A stretch of DNA of 64,000 nt. Source: DATHTS01 sp041940425 (GTDB lineage: Bacteria; Acidobacteriota; Blastocatellia; Pyrinomonadales; Pyrinomonadaceae). A program made the translations under genes and the position numbers. Positions within the stretch are counted from its first letter, which is position 1; each line of letters starts with the position of its first letter. The stretch is taken from contig JBGTSF010000019.1 in assembly GCA_041940425.1 (NCBI GenBank), positions 1 through 64,000 of the forward strand. The letters run 5' to 3'. Positions 32,968-41,538 of the stretch are shown here, piece after piece. The notes under the pieces are model-generated. The model saw only the letters and a program-made list of their open reading frames with translations. It ran no database searches and was not told where the DNA came from.

Positions 32968-33615
32968 TTATATTTCAATGACGATCGGAGGCTGGCTCGG
33001 CGCGTAAGATTCGTCGCAGTTCGAGGCATTGACGAATTTTACGCCGAATTTTTCGGTTTGCCCGTAGCCGCAATGAATGTGTCCGAAAATGTGAAGTTTC
33101 AGACGATTTTTCGCTAAACTTTCAACTCTTTTTCTGAGTTCTTCACAGCCGGTATTTTCGATCCAGTATTTTCGCGGAACTTCATCCAAAACCCCGTTCG
33201 GCGGTCCGTGCGTGATCAAAATTTCCGTGTCGTCGGGAATCAATTTCCATTTTTCCGCCAATTCCGCGCCGCGCATCAAATTAAACGCCCAATCGAAAAA
33301 TCGCGGCTGCCACGGGCTTCCGTAGATTTTAAAGCCTTCGATTTCAGTAAAAGAATCCTGTAAATAATTTATTTTAAAGTTTTCCGTCAAAAGTCTGGCA
33401 AAACGATTATTCGTTTCATAAAGCCAATCGTGATTTCCGGCGACGAAAATTTTATGTTTATGCGGCAAGCCGGAAAACCACGACAAAAATTCTTCGACTT
33501 CGTATTGAGTTCCGCGAATCGTCGCGTCGCCTGCGTGAATCAGAATATCGCCGTCGGGAACGGTGATCTGCTCATTGCAATTATGCGTGTCGGAAAGACA
33601 GACGATTTTCGGCAT
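32968..33615 (-). CDS. Metallophosphoesterase
   Basis: A 215-residue calcineurin-like phosphoesterase with all five metal-binding motifs: SDTHN near residue 8, HAGDAT near 27, GNHDW near 60, THGPPNG near 133 and GHIHCGYG near 178. Small stand-alone members of this kind hydrolyse phosphomono- or diesters in the cytoplasm, often acting on nucleotides. No signal peptide. It stands alone, and the start is clear (MPKIVCLSDTHN). Confidence 0.93.
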   Translation of the reverse strand: MPKIVCLSDTHNCNEQITVPDGDILIHAGDATIRGTQYEVEEFLSWFSGLPHKHKIFVAGNHDWLYETNNRFARLLTENFKINYLQDSFTEIEGFKIYGSPWQPRFFDWAFNLMRGAELAEKWKLIPDDTEILITHGPPNGVLDEVPRKYWIENTGCEELRKRVESLAKNRLKLHIFGHIHCGYGQTEKFGVKFVNASNCDESYAPSQPPIVIEI

Positions 33616-33642
33616 AGATAATATGGATCAAAAAGTAAAAAA

Positions 33643-33740
33643 ACTCTGCGCTCTCCGCGCTCTCCGCGTGAAATCATTTTATCAATAAACCGCAGATTAC
33701 CGGATATTTCTCACGCAGAGAACGCGGAGAACGCAGAGAA
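33643..33740. repeat. Intergenic hairpin of CTCTCCGCG words
   Basis: Left arm 33643-33670 is made of CTCTGCG-CTCTCCGCG-CTCTCCGCG. Right arm about 33711-33740 is its near inverted copy (CGCAGAGAACGCGGAGAACG), with about 40 nt between. It lies between the divergent metallophosphoesterase and Pao genes. Same architecture as the hairpins at 17299-17380 and 40961-41062, with different words. Confidence 0.8.
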
Positions 33741-33807
33741 TTATGACTTATACATACAAAAAATCAAAAAATTGTTGCCATTTTGCCTTGAGTTTGGGAA
33801 CATAGAA

Positions 33808-33824
33808 TTTAAGTTAAATTAGTT
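33808..33824 (+). promoter_or_regulatory. Putative promoter motif TTTAAGTTAAATTAGTT
   Basis: One-mismatch copy of the word at 29648-29664. TTGAGT lies about 21 bp upstream, giving a promoter-like pair. It is 70 bp before the first Pao gene, which also has a good AAGGAG site. Confidence 0.45.
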
Positions 33825-33893
33825 TTTAGTTTTCAATCGCAATTCTTTTCGAACAATTACGAGTTTCGCCAACCATTTTTTCAAGGAGTATAA

Positions 33894-34736
33894 ATGTCTA
33901 ATAACCGTTTCGATCAAACCGAACAATTAATCGCCGAAGCCGAGCAGATGATGTCCGAGGACGAAGAGAAACTGCTCGACGAACTCGGTCTTCACGGCGA
34001 ATCGCGCCGGAAATTTTTAGGGCAGGTTTCAAGCGTCGGTTTCGGCGTTCTGGCTCTGCAAATCTTAGCCGAACAGGACGCGCTTGCCGCGCAAAATTTA
34101 ATTCCGGGCGAGGTCAGCCCCGCACCAATTTCGATAGAAAATCCTTTAAAAGTCATTTTCAAAGTCAACGGCGACGAGAAATCTTTGAATGTTGATTCGC
34201 GGATGACTTTGCTCGACGCACTGCGCGAGCGGATGAATCTGACCGGCTCGAAAAAAGGATGCGACCACGGGCAATGCGGCGCATGCACGGTCATTGTTGA
34301 CGGTCGCCGCGTGCTGTCGTGTCTGACTCTGGCGGCGACCTGCGAAGGCAAAAACGTTTTGACCATCGAAGGCTTGGCAAAAGACGACGAACTTCATCCG
34401 ATGCAGACGGCGTTTATCAAACACGACGGTTTTCAATGCGGCTACTGCACGCCCGGACAGATTTGTTCGGCGGTTGCCGTTCTGGACGAAGCAAAACGCG
34501 GCGAAGCGAGTTATGTAATGCCGGACGTTCGGCAAAAAGCGCGTTCATTACAGCTTTCCGACGACGAAATCAGAGAACGAATGAGCGGAAATCTGTGCCG
34601 GTGCGGCGCGTATCCGAACATCGTTGACGCGATCAAGGAAGTTCACACGGGCAAAGCGGTCGCGCACAAATGGCAGTTTGCCGGAGATGAAACGGCGGCG
34701 ATCTTTGAAAACGAAACGGAAAAGGAGGGCGCGTAA
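33894..34736 (+). CDS. paoA: Aldehyde oxidoreductase, [2Fe-2S] subunit with Tat signal
   Basis: A 280-residue protein. After a 36-residue acidic leader comes a twin-arginine signal (SRRKFLGQVSSVGFGVLALQ), so the complex is probably exported folded to the periplasm. The ferredoxin domain shows KKGCDHGQCGACTV and a fourth Cys in VLSCLTLA. The second, helical [2Fe-2S] domain has FQCGYCTPGQIC and GNLCRCGAYPN. Electrons pass from the molybdenum subunit through these clusters to FAD. The next gene starts 3 bp after the stop. Equivalent to PaoA/YagT of E. coli; the symbol is by family and gene order. Confidence 0.9.
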   Translation: MSNNRFDQTEQLIAEAEQMMSEDEEKLLDELGLHGESRRKFLGQVSSVGFGVLALQILAEQDALAAQNLIPGEVSPAPISIENPLKVIFKVNGDEKSLNVDSRMTLLDALRERMNLTGSKKGCDHGQCGACTVIVDGRRVLSCLTLAATCEGKNVLTIEGLAKDDELHPMQTAFIKHDGFQCGYCTPGQICSAVAVLDEAKRGEASYVMPDVRQKARSLQLSDDEIRERMSGNLCRCGAYPNIVDAIKEVHTGKAVAHKWQFAGDETAAIFENETEKEGA

Positions 34737-34739
34737 AAA

Positions 34740-35729
34740 ATGAGACCATTTAAATATTCAAGAACGGAAAACGCGGCGGAAGCGGTCAAAGCGGTTTCGG
34801 CAAATGCCAATTCGCAATTCCTGGCGGGCGGCACGAATCTGATTGATCTGATGAAAGAAGATGTCGAACGTCCCGACGAACTCGTGGACATCACTCGTTT
34901 GAAACTGGCGCAAATAAAAAATACGAACGGCGGTGTTTCAATCGGCGCGACGGCGAAAAATACAGACACGGCGAATCATCCGCTGATTCGTCAAAATTAC
35001 CCGCTTTTGACGCAGGCAATTTTGGCGGGCGCGTCCGGGCAAATCCGCAATATGGCGACGAACGGCGGAAATCTTAATCAACGGACGCGGTGTTCGTATT
35101 TTTACGACACGGCGATGCCGTGCAACAAACGCGAACCGAAATCGGGCTGCGGCGCGCTAGAAGGAATAAACCGGATGCACGCGATCTTCGGCTGGTCGAA
35201 CGAATGCGTCGCCGTTATGCCTTCTGATATGTGCGTCGCGCTCGCCGCGCTCGATGCGGTCGTCAAAGTTCAAAAATCGGACGGCACGGAGCGTTCGATT
35301 CCCTTTTCGGAATATCACCGCCTGCCCGGAAATGAGCCGCAAAAAGACAACACGCTCGAACACGGAGAACTGATTACTTCTATCGAAATTCCGAAAAACA
35401 ATTTCGCCGGAAAATCATATTACTTAAAAGTGCGCGACCGTGCTTCATACGCCTTCGCGCTCGTCTCGGTCGCCGCCGCACTGGAAATGAACGGCAAAAA
35501 GATCAAAGACGCGCGCGTCGCCATGGGCGGCGTGGCGCACAAACCGTGGCGGGCAACGGCAGCCGAAAAATTCCTGATCGGCAAGGAAGCGACCGAAGCG
35601 AATTTCAAAGCGGCGGCGGAAGCCGAAATGAAAGCCGCCAAACCGCTCGAACATAACAAATTCAAAGTCGAATTAGGAAAACGCGCGATTGCACGGGCTT
35701 TGATGATGGCAAACGGAATGAAAGCTTAA
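34740..35729 (+). CDS. paoB: Aldehyde oxidoreductase, FAD-binding subunit
   Basis: A 329-residue xanthine-dehydrogenase-type FAD subunit: FLAGGTNLIDLMK near residue 30 and AGASGQIRNMATNGGNLNQR near 105 bind FAD. The CO dehydrogenase flavoprotein C-terminal domain follows (about 220-329). The insert RTRCSYFYDTAMPCNKREPK and then SGCGALEG supplies Cys residues like those holding the extra [4Fe-4S] cluster in E. coli PaoB. It has no export signal and would be carried out with PaoA. It overlaps nothing and is tightly coupled to PaoA. Confidence 0.9.
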   Translation: MRPFKYSRTENAAEAVKAVSANANSQFLAGGTNLIDLMKEDVERPDELVDITRLKLAQIKNTNGGVSIGATAKNTDTANHPLIRQNYPLLTQAILAGASGQIRNMATNGGNLNQRTRCSYFYDTAMPCNKREPKSGCGALEGINRMHAIFGWSNECVAVMPSDMCVALAALDAVVKVQKSDGTERSIPFSEYHRLPGNEPQKDNTLEHGELITSIEIPKNNFAGKSYYLKVRDRASYAFALVSVAAALEMNGKKIKDARVAMGGVAHKPWRATAAEKFLIGKEATEANFKAAAEAEMKAAKPLEHNKFKVELGKRAIARALMMANGMKA

Positions 35730-35735
35730 ATTTTT

Positions 35736-35873
35736 GACTGGAGCGCAAGCGGCTCGCTTGCCTGAGCGCGTAAGCGCGAAAACGTCGCGTGGGTTAAATC
35801 TCAAGTTGAAATTTAATCGGACAATTTTTAGATTGCTTTGCAATCTAGCAAGCGAACCGCTTGCGCTCCAGTC
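35736..35873. mobile_element. MITE-like palindromic element, about 138 bp
   Basis: Terminal inverted repeats of about 25 bp begin GACTGGAGCGCAAGCGG at 35736 and end with its near complement CCGCTTGCGCTCCAGTC at 35873. The left half continues CTGAGCGCGTAAGCGCG and AAAA. The 143-bp element at 45141-45283 has the same sub-structure (GGAGCGCA, GC-rich hairpin, AACGCGCAAGCGTTC, AAAA). No transposase or coding capacity. It is inserted in the Pao operon between the paoB and paoC genes. Confidence 0.75.
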
Positions 35874-35892
35874 CGCAACTCAAGGGGAAAAA

Positions 35893-38081
35893 ATGAGCAG
35901 TAAAAAAAACGTGATCGGCGAAGCGGTCAACCGGATTGACGGATTTTTAAAAGTTACCGGACGCGCGAATTACGCGATGGATTTTCCGGTCAATAATCCG
36001 GCTTACGGTTACCTCTTTAAAAGCGAAACCGCCGCCGGGAAAATTCTTTCGATTGACGTGAGCGCGGCGGAAAAAGCCGACGGCGTGATCGCCGTTATCA
36101 CACATGAAAATACGCTCAAAGTAACGCCGTCGAGAGCCTTGCGCGGCGGAGCGATCTTGCAGGACGATTCGATCGAATACTGGGGCGAAAATATCGGCGT
36201 GGTCGTTGCGGAAAGTTTTGAACAGGCACGTTATGCGGCATCGCTGGTCAAAGTAAATTATCAAAAATCGCCGCCGAAAGTTGATTTCGAAAAGGAAAAA
36301 GCGAATGCCCGAAAATCCGCCCAGCGCGAAGACGAAATCAAAGGCAATGTCGAACGCGCGTTTAATTCCGCCGCTGTTAAACTCGAAGAAACATACATCA
36401 CGCCGATCGAGCATCACCAGCCGATGGCTCCGCACGCGACGCTCGCTGTTTGGGACGGCGAAGACAAATTGACCGTTTATAATGAATCGCAGATCGTCAA
36501 TGGTGTGCAGGGCGCGATTGCCGGAACGTTCGGTTTAAAGCCGGAAAACGTCCGCGTCATCACGCCGCATATCGGCGGCGGTTTCGGCTCGAAAGGCGGC
36601 GCGTGGGGGCATGTTATCATCGCCATTATCGCCGCAAAAATGACGAAGCGACCTGTCAAACTGGCTTTGACAAGACAGATGATGTTCAACTCGGTCGGAC
36701 TGCGGCAAAAGAATATTCAAAATATAAAACTTGCCGCAACAAAGGACGGAAAGATCACCGCGCTCGCGCACGAAACGACAACGCATTGCGCTATCAATGA
36801 AGAATTTATCGAGCCGTGCGGCGATGTTTCCAAGTATATGTATGCGGCTGAAAATTTGAAAGTTACATACCGCGTCGCGCCGATGAATGTTATTTTGCCG
36901 ACCTACACACGCGCGCCGGGAAAATCTACGGGCAGTTTCGCTTTGGAGTCGGCAATGGACGAACTCGCTTATAAACTGAAAATTGATCCGGTCGAATTTC
37001 GCATTATGAACGAACCGGAAAAAGACCCGTCGAGCGGCAAACCTTTTTCGTCGCGNNNNNNNNNNGCATTATGAACGAACCGGAAAAAGACCCGTCGAGC
37101 GGCAAACCTTTTTCGTCGCGCTCGCTGGTCGAAGCATTAAGAAAAGGCGCGGAAGCCTTTGGCTGGTCGAAGCGGAAAATGGAGCCGAGGCAAAATCGAA
37201 TCGGCGATTACTGGATCGGCTACGGTGTCGGCTGCGGCGTTTATCCGGCGCGTCAGCGCGAAACTTCGGCGATCGTCAAACTTAATAAAAACGGCGACGA
37301 CATAACCGCAAGCATCGAGCTTGCCGCCTCCGATCTCGGAACGGGAACGAACACGATCATCGCGCAGACCGCCGCCGAAACGCTCGGTTTACCGATTAGT
37401 AAGATCGGCGTAAAGATCGGCGATTCCGCTTTGCCGCCCGCTGCCGGCTCGGTCGGTTCGGTCGGCGCGGCGAGTTTTACGAATGCGGTTTACGAAGGCT
37501 GTCTGCAAGCCTTGAAAGAATTGCAGTCGAAAACTAATGCTGAATGGTTTGCCGAACCGTCGGTCAAACAATTGATGGAAGCGGCGAATTTAACGGAATT
37601 TCAAACGAGAGTAACGGCAAAGCCTTTGCCTGAAGCGGAAAAATATTCTTCGCATTCGTTTAACGCGAATTTTGCCGAAGTCTGGGTAAACGACGCGACC
37701 GGAATGGTCAGAGTCCAACGCTTTGTTTCGGCGACGGGCGCGGGACGGATTTTGAATCCGAAAACCTCGCATTCGCAAATGATCGGCGGCGTGATCTGGG
37801 GCATCGGTCAGGCTCTGCACGAAGAATCGGTTCTCGACCCGCGCTGGGGAAATTTTGTAACGCGAAGTTACGCCGATTATCACATTCCGGCAAATCTCGA
37901 TATCGGCGAAATCCGTTCGCTTTTTATCAACGAGGAAGACAAATTCGTCAACAAACTCGGCGTTAAAGGCATCGGTGAAGTCGGCATCGTCGGCGTAGCG
38001 GGCGCGGTCGTTAATGCGATCTTTAACGCGACCGGAAAACGCATCAGAGAACTTCCGGTAACGCCGGTTAAATTGATATAA
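35893..38081 (+). CDS. paoC: Aldehyde oxidoreductase, molybdenum-binding subunit (gene crossed by an assembly gap)
   Basis: The frame is broken only by ten Ns flanked by an identical 55-bp duplication (37001-37055 and 37066-37120). Removing 65 bp restores one frame of 707 codons. The product belongs to the xanthine oxidase family: GRANYAMDFPVNNPAYGYLF near the N-terminus, cofactor loops HIGGGFGSKGG and TYTRAPGKSTG, and GVKGIGEVGIVG carrying the catalytic Glu near the C-terminus. It binds molybdopterin cofactor and oxidises aldehydes or related substrates. AAGGGG precedes ATG 35893; the longer frame upstream is translation of the MITE-like element. Third gene of the Pao operon. Confidence 0.9.
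37001..37120. other. Scaffold join: 10 Ns between identical 55-bp contig ends
   Basis: Bases 37001-37055 and 37066-37120 are identical and flank Ns at 37056-37065. This is what a k=55 de Bruijn assembler leaves when two contigs overlapping by k are scaffolded without merging. The true sequence most likely has a single copy and no gap, because that restores the PaoC reading frame. Confidence 0.93.
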
Positions 38082-38092
38082 GGAAAGTGTTT

Positions 38093-38174
38093 GCCCACTA
38101 ATAACACGAATTGACACGAATATTTTGAATGTATTTGAATAATTTATTCGTGTTTATTCGTGTCATTCGTGGGC
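38093..38174. repeat. Intergenic hairpin of ACACGAAT words
   Basis: Left arm GCCCAC...AACACGAATTGACACGAAT (38093-38121) and right arm ATTCGTGTTTATTCGTGTCAT...GTGGGC (38146-38174) form a near-perfect long hairpin; each arm repeats the ACACGAAT word. It lies between the first paoC gene and the DinB-like gene. Confidence 0.85.
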
Positions 38175-38187
38175 GAAAAATAAAAAT

Positions 38188-38751
38188 ATGATCGGACGAA
38201 CACAATTATCAAAAGTCGAACACGACGAGGAATTTCACGAACAATTGATCGAATCGAAAAGTTTCGGTGAAAGGTTTTTGAAAGAATTGGAAATGGAAGC
38301 ATCGGCTTCGCGGAAATGTCTCGAACGAATTCCCGAAAATCTTTTCGACTGGAAACCGCACGAAAAATCTATGACTCTCGGATATCTGGCTTTGCTCGTC
38401 GCAGAAATTCCGAAATGGATCGCGGTGATGGTTAACGATTCTGAAATTGATTTTGCGACATTTGAGCATTTCGAAGCGAAAAATTCGGAAGATTTGGTAA
38501 AACATTTTGACGAAAACTTTGAAGCGGCGAAAAAGGCTTTGCAAAACGTTTCGGATGGAAAACTTAATGAAGAAAAATTTTACCTGAAAAATCAAGGTCA
38601 GATCGTCAGCGAAGCCACGAAAATGGAAACGCTTGAACCGACGATCAATCATCTCGTTCATCATCGCGGGCAATTGACGGTTTATATGCGTTTGAACGAC
38701 ATCGCCGTGCCTTCCGTTTACGGACCGTCGGCGGATGATCGGAATTTTTAA
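38188..38751 (+). CDS. DinB-like four-helix bundle protein
   Basis: A 187-residue protein of the DinB/YfiT-like superfamily: an N-terminal helix with ERIPENLFDWKPHEKSMTLG, and the family metal motif HxxxH in TINHLVHHRGQLTVYMRL near residue 155. The N-terminal His usual in SxxxxHxAE contexts is replaced (TLGYLALLVAE), so metal binding may be incomplete. The group includes metal-dependent thiol transferases, but most members are uncharacterised. It is embedded between two Pao catalytic-subunit genes, which suggests co-expression; a maturation or detoxification role is only a guess. Confidence 0.82.
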   Translation: MIGRTQLSKVEHDEEFHEQLIESKSFGERFLKELEMEASASRKCLERIPENLFDWKPHEKSMTLGYLALLVAEIPKWIAVMVNDSEIDFATFEHFEAKNSEDLVKHFDENFEAAKKALQNVSDGKLNEEKFYLKNQGQIVSEATKMETLEPTINHLVHHRGQLTVYMRLNDIAVPSVYGPSADDRNF

Positions 38752-38772
38752 AATTTGCAAAAATAAAAAATT

Positions 38773-40929
38773 ATGAAATATATCGGAAAGGAAATGAGCC
38801 GCGTGGACGGCGTAGCGAAAGTTACCGGACAGGCGAAATACGCCGCCGAATTTCCGGTCAATAATGTCGCTTACGGCTACATCGTTCAGGGCTCGATTGC
38901 CAAAGGAACGATTAAATCTATTGATACGGCAGGAGCAGAAAAACAGCCGGGCGTTTTAAAAATCTACACGCATCTGAATTCGTTGAAATCGAAAGATAAT
39001 GATAATTCATTCACCGCTTTGCAGTCGGATAAAGTAGTTTTCAGCGATCAGCCGATCGCGCTCGTCGTCGCGGAAACTTTCGAGCAGGCGCGTGCGGCGG
39101 CGCGGCTCGTCAAAGCCGAATTTACGGTGGAAAAGCATATTACGGAAACTGATAAAGCTCCGAAAATTGATTCGCGTTCGCCGAAACCGCGCGGCAATCC
39201 GCAGTCAGCGTTTCAAAATTCCGCCGTCAAGATCGAAGCCGATTATACGATTCCGATCGAGCATCACAATCCGATGGAGCCGCACGCGGCAATTGCCATG
39301 TGGAACGATGATAAGCTGACGATTTTTAATAAAACGCAGGGCGTTTACGGCGTGCGCGATCATCTGGCGAAAAGTTTTGCACTGCCGCCGGAAAACGTGC
39401 TGGTCGTTTCGCCGTTTGTCGGCGGCGCGTTCGGCGCGGCACTCGATCCGCATTATTATCCGTTTATCACGGCGATGGCGGCGCGTGATCTGAAGCGTCC
39501 GGTGAAAGTAAATTACACCAGACGGCAGATGTTTACCGGACACGGCTATCGTCCATACACAATTCAAAAAGTCGCCATCGGCGCATCAAAAGACGGAAAA
39601 CTCCAATCTATCATTCACGAAGCTGTCGGCAATACTTCGACTTTTGAAAATTTTTCGGAAAGCCCGAACGGTTTCGGTCGCACGCTCTACGAATGCCCGA
39701 ATTACGACACGCCGTATAAACTCGCCAAAACCGATCTGCCAACACCGACCTGGATGCGCGCGCCCGGCGCGGTTTCCGGCGCGTTCGCGCTCGAATCGGC
39801 AATTGACGAGATAGCTTATAAATTGAAAATTGATCCGCTCGAATTCCGCATTTTAAATTACGCCGAAAAAGACCCGGAAACCGGAAAGCCGTTTTCGAGC
39901 AAGGCTCTGATGGATTGCTTTAAACAAGGCGCAAGTAAGTTCGGCTGGTCGAAACGCAAATTAGAACCGCGTTCGATGCGCGACGGTCGCTGGCTGGTCG
40001 GTTACGGCATGGCAATCGGAACGTGGCCCGCGATGCAGATTCCGGCTTCGGCAAAAGTTACGCTTCGTGTTGACGGCACGGCTTTTGTCGGGAGTGCGAC
40101 TGCCGACATCGGACCGGGAACTTACACCGTCATCACGATCATCGCCTCGGAATTTCTCGGTCTTCCGCCGGAAAAAGTAAAATTCGAACTCGGCGATTCG
40201 AAATTGCCGCAAGCACCCGTTCAAGGCGGTTCTTTCACCACGGCGAGCGTCGGAACAGCGGTCCACGGAGCGGCTTTAAATATCAAGCAAAAGCTGATTG
40301 ATCTGTCATTGAAAGAAACTAACTCACCGTTTGCAAATATCAAAGCAGATGAAATCGAAATGCTGAACGGCAAACTTCAATTAACGAACGATGCTTCAAA
40401 ATCGGTTTCGATTTCCGATCTGATGAAGAAAAATAATCTGACGGAAATAACTGAAACATTTACTTCGCGCCCGTCGCCCGAACGCCAGAAATATACGACA
40501 CAGGCGCACGGCGCACAGTTTGTCGAGGTCAAAGTTGATGAAGAATTGGGAATTATCAAAGTTACGCGAGTAGTCGAAGCGACCGCCGTCGGACGCATTA
40601 TGAATCCGAAAACGTCGCACTCGCAGGAAATGGGCGGCGTTGTCTGGGGTATCGGCATGGCTTTGCAGGAAGAAACGGCGATAGATCATCGCTACGGGCG
40701 GATGATGACGACCGATCTGGCAAGTTATCATGTTCCCGTTAATCTGGATGTTTATTCGGTTGACACGGCGTTCGTCGAGGAAGAAGACAAGATTGTTAAT
40801 CCGCTCGGCGTAAAGGGAATGGGCGAGCTTTGTATGGTCGGCATTCCGGCGGCGATTGCCAACGCCGTTTTTCACGCGACCGGAAAACGCATCCGTCATT
40901 TGCCGATTTCGCCCGATAAATTGCTTTAG
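38773..40929 (+). CDS. Second molybdenum-binding aldehyde oxidoreductase subunit
   Basis: A 718-residue paralogue of the PaoC protein at 35893-38081. It opens with RVDGVAKVTGQAKYAAEFPV and has VGGAFGAALDPHY where copy 1 has GGGFGSKGG. It also has WMRAPGAVSGAFALESAIDE and the C-terminal GVKGMGELCMVGIPAAIANA with the catalytic Glu. All regions needed for cofactor binding are present, so it is probably functional. No second Fe-S or FAD subunit is present, so it may share PaoA/PaoB with copy 1 and offer different substrate specificity. Confidence 0.92.
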   Translation: MKYIGKEMSRVDGVAKVTGQAKYAAEFPVNNVAYGYIVQGSIAKGTIKSIDTAGAEKQPGVLKIYTHLNSLKSKDNDNSFTALQSDKVVFSDQPIALVVAETFEQARAAARLVKAEFTVEKHITETDKAPKIDSRSPKPRGNPQSAFQNSAVKIEADYTIPIEHHNPMEPHAAIAMWNDDKLTIFNKTQGVYGVRDHLAKSFALPPENVLVVSPFVGGAFGAALDPHYYPFITAMAARDLKRPVKVNYTRRQMFTGHGYRPYTIQKVAIGASKDGKLQSIIHEAVGNTSTFENFSESPNGFGRTLYECPNYDTPYKLAKTDLPTPTWMRAPGAVSGAFALESAIDEIAYKLKIDPLEFRILNYAEKDPETGKPFSSKALMDCFKQGASKFGWSKRKLEPRSMRDGRWLVGYGMAIGTWPAMQIPASAKVTLRVDGTAFVGSATADIGPGTYTVITIIASEFLGLPPEKVKFELGDSKLPQAPVQGGSFTTASVGTAVHGAALNIKQKLIDLSLKETNSPFANIKADEIEMLNGKLQLTNDASKSVSISDLMKKNNLTEITETFTSRPSPERQKYTTQAHGAQFVEVKVDEELGIIKVTRVVEATAVGRIMNPKTSHSQEMGGVVWGIGMALQEETAIDHRYGRMMTTDLASYHVPVNLDVYSVDTAFVEEEDKIVNPLGVKGMGELCMVGIPAAIANAVFHATGKRIRHLPISPDKLL

Positions 40930-40960
40930 AAAATTGAATTAGCTAGGGATAAAATATTTA

Positions 40961-41062
40961 GCCGCAGATTAACGCGGATGGACGCTGATAAGAAATTGAT
41001 TTTAAATGGATTAACATAGAATCTTTCTTTTGAAATCCGTGTCATCCGCGTTAATCTGCGGC
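40961..41062. repeat. Intergenic hairpin with perfect 20-bp arms (CGCGGAT words)
   Basis: Bases 40961-40980 are the exact reverse complement of 41043-41062, with further partial pairing inside (GGACGCTGATAAGAAATTGA side against the CTTTTGAAATCCGTGTCATC side). The arms contain the words CGCAGATTAACGCGGATG. It lies between the second PaoC gene and the peroxiredoxin gene and may also act as a terminator. Confidence 0.9.
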
Positions 41063-41081
41063 TTAAAAAATAAAAAAAAAC

Positions 41082-41537
41082 ATGAACATCGGAGAAAACG
41101 CGCCAGATTTTACGTTGAAAAACGGAGAAGGAAACGATTGGAATTTATCCGAACATTTCGGCAAAACGATCGTTTTACTTTTTTATCCGGGAGACAACAC
41201 GCCCGTCTGCACAAAGCAGTTGTGTTCGGTGCGTGATAATTGGGACGATTATCAAAATACTGGCGCGGAGATTATCGGCATTTCGACTGATTCGGTCGAA
41301 TCGCACAAGGGATTTGCCGAAAAACACAATTTCCCTTTTACGCTTTTGTCGGATGAGTCGGGAAATGTGATTGAAAAATATAATGTTAAATCGTGGCTTC
41401 CCGGTCGGTCGGCGCGAGCCGTCGTCGTGATTGATAAAATGGGGAAAATCGCTTATCACAAGACTCAATCAATGAGCATTTTTCGTCCCGATGACGCGGA
41501 AGTTTTACAAGCAATCGCAGAGGCGAACAAAAATTAA
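41082..41537 (+). CDS. bcp: Peroxiredoxin, Bcp/PrxQ type
   Basis: A 151-residue thiol peroxidase. PGDNTPVCTKQLCSVRD holds the peroxidatic Cys in the PxxxTxxC motif and a second Cys five residues later, the resolving Cys arrangement of the Bcp/PrxQ class. The fold also shows NIGENAPDFTLKNGEG and FTLLSDESGNVIEKYNV. It reduces peroxides in the cytoplasm using thioredoxin-type donors. RidA begins 1 bp after the stop, so the genes are coupled. Confidence 0.93.
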   Translation: MNIGENAPDFTLKNGEGNDWNLSEHFGKTIVLLFYPGDNTPVCTKQLCSVRDNWDDYQNTGAEIIGISTDSVESHKGFAEKHNFPFTLLSDESGNVIEKYNVKSWLPGRSARAVVVIDKMGKIAYHKTQSMSIFRPDDAEVLQAIAEANKN

Positions 41538-41538
41538 A

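Noticed and set aside
35734..35892. N-terminal extension of the PaoC protein
   Set aside because: The extra residues are translation of the MITE-like element; the ATG at 35893 has a ribosome site and matches the family start.
37001..37120. True tandem duplication or two separate molybdenum-subunit genes
   Set aside because: A 55-bp exact repeat on both sides of ten Ns, with the frame restored by merging, is typical of an unmerged contig overlap.
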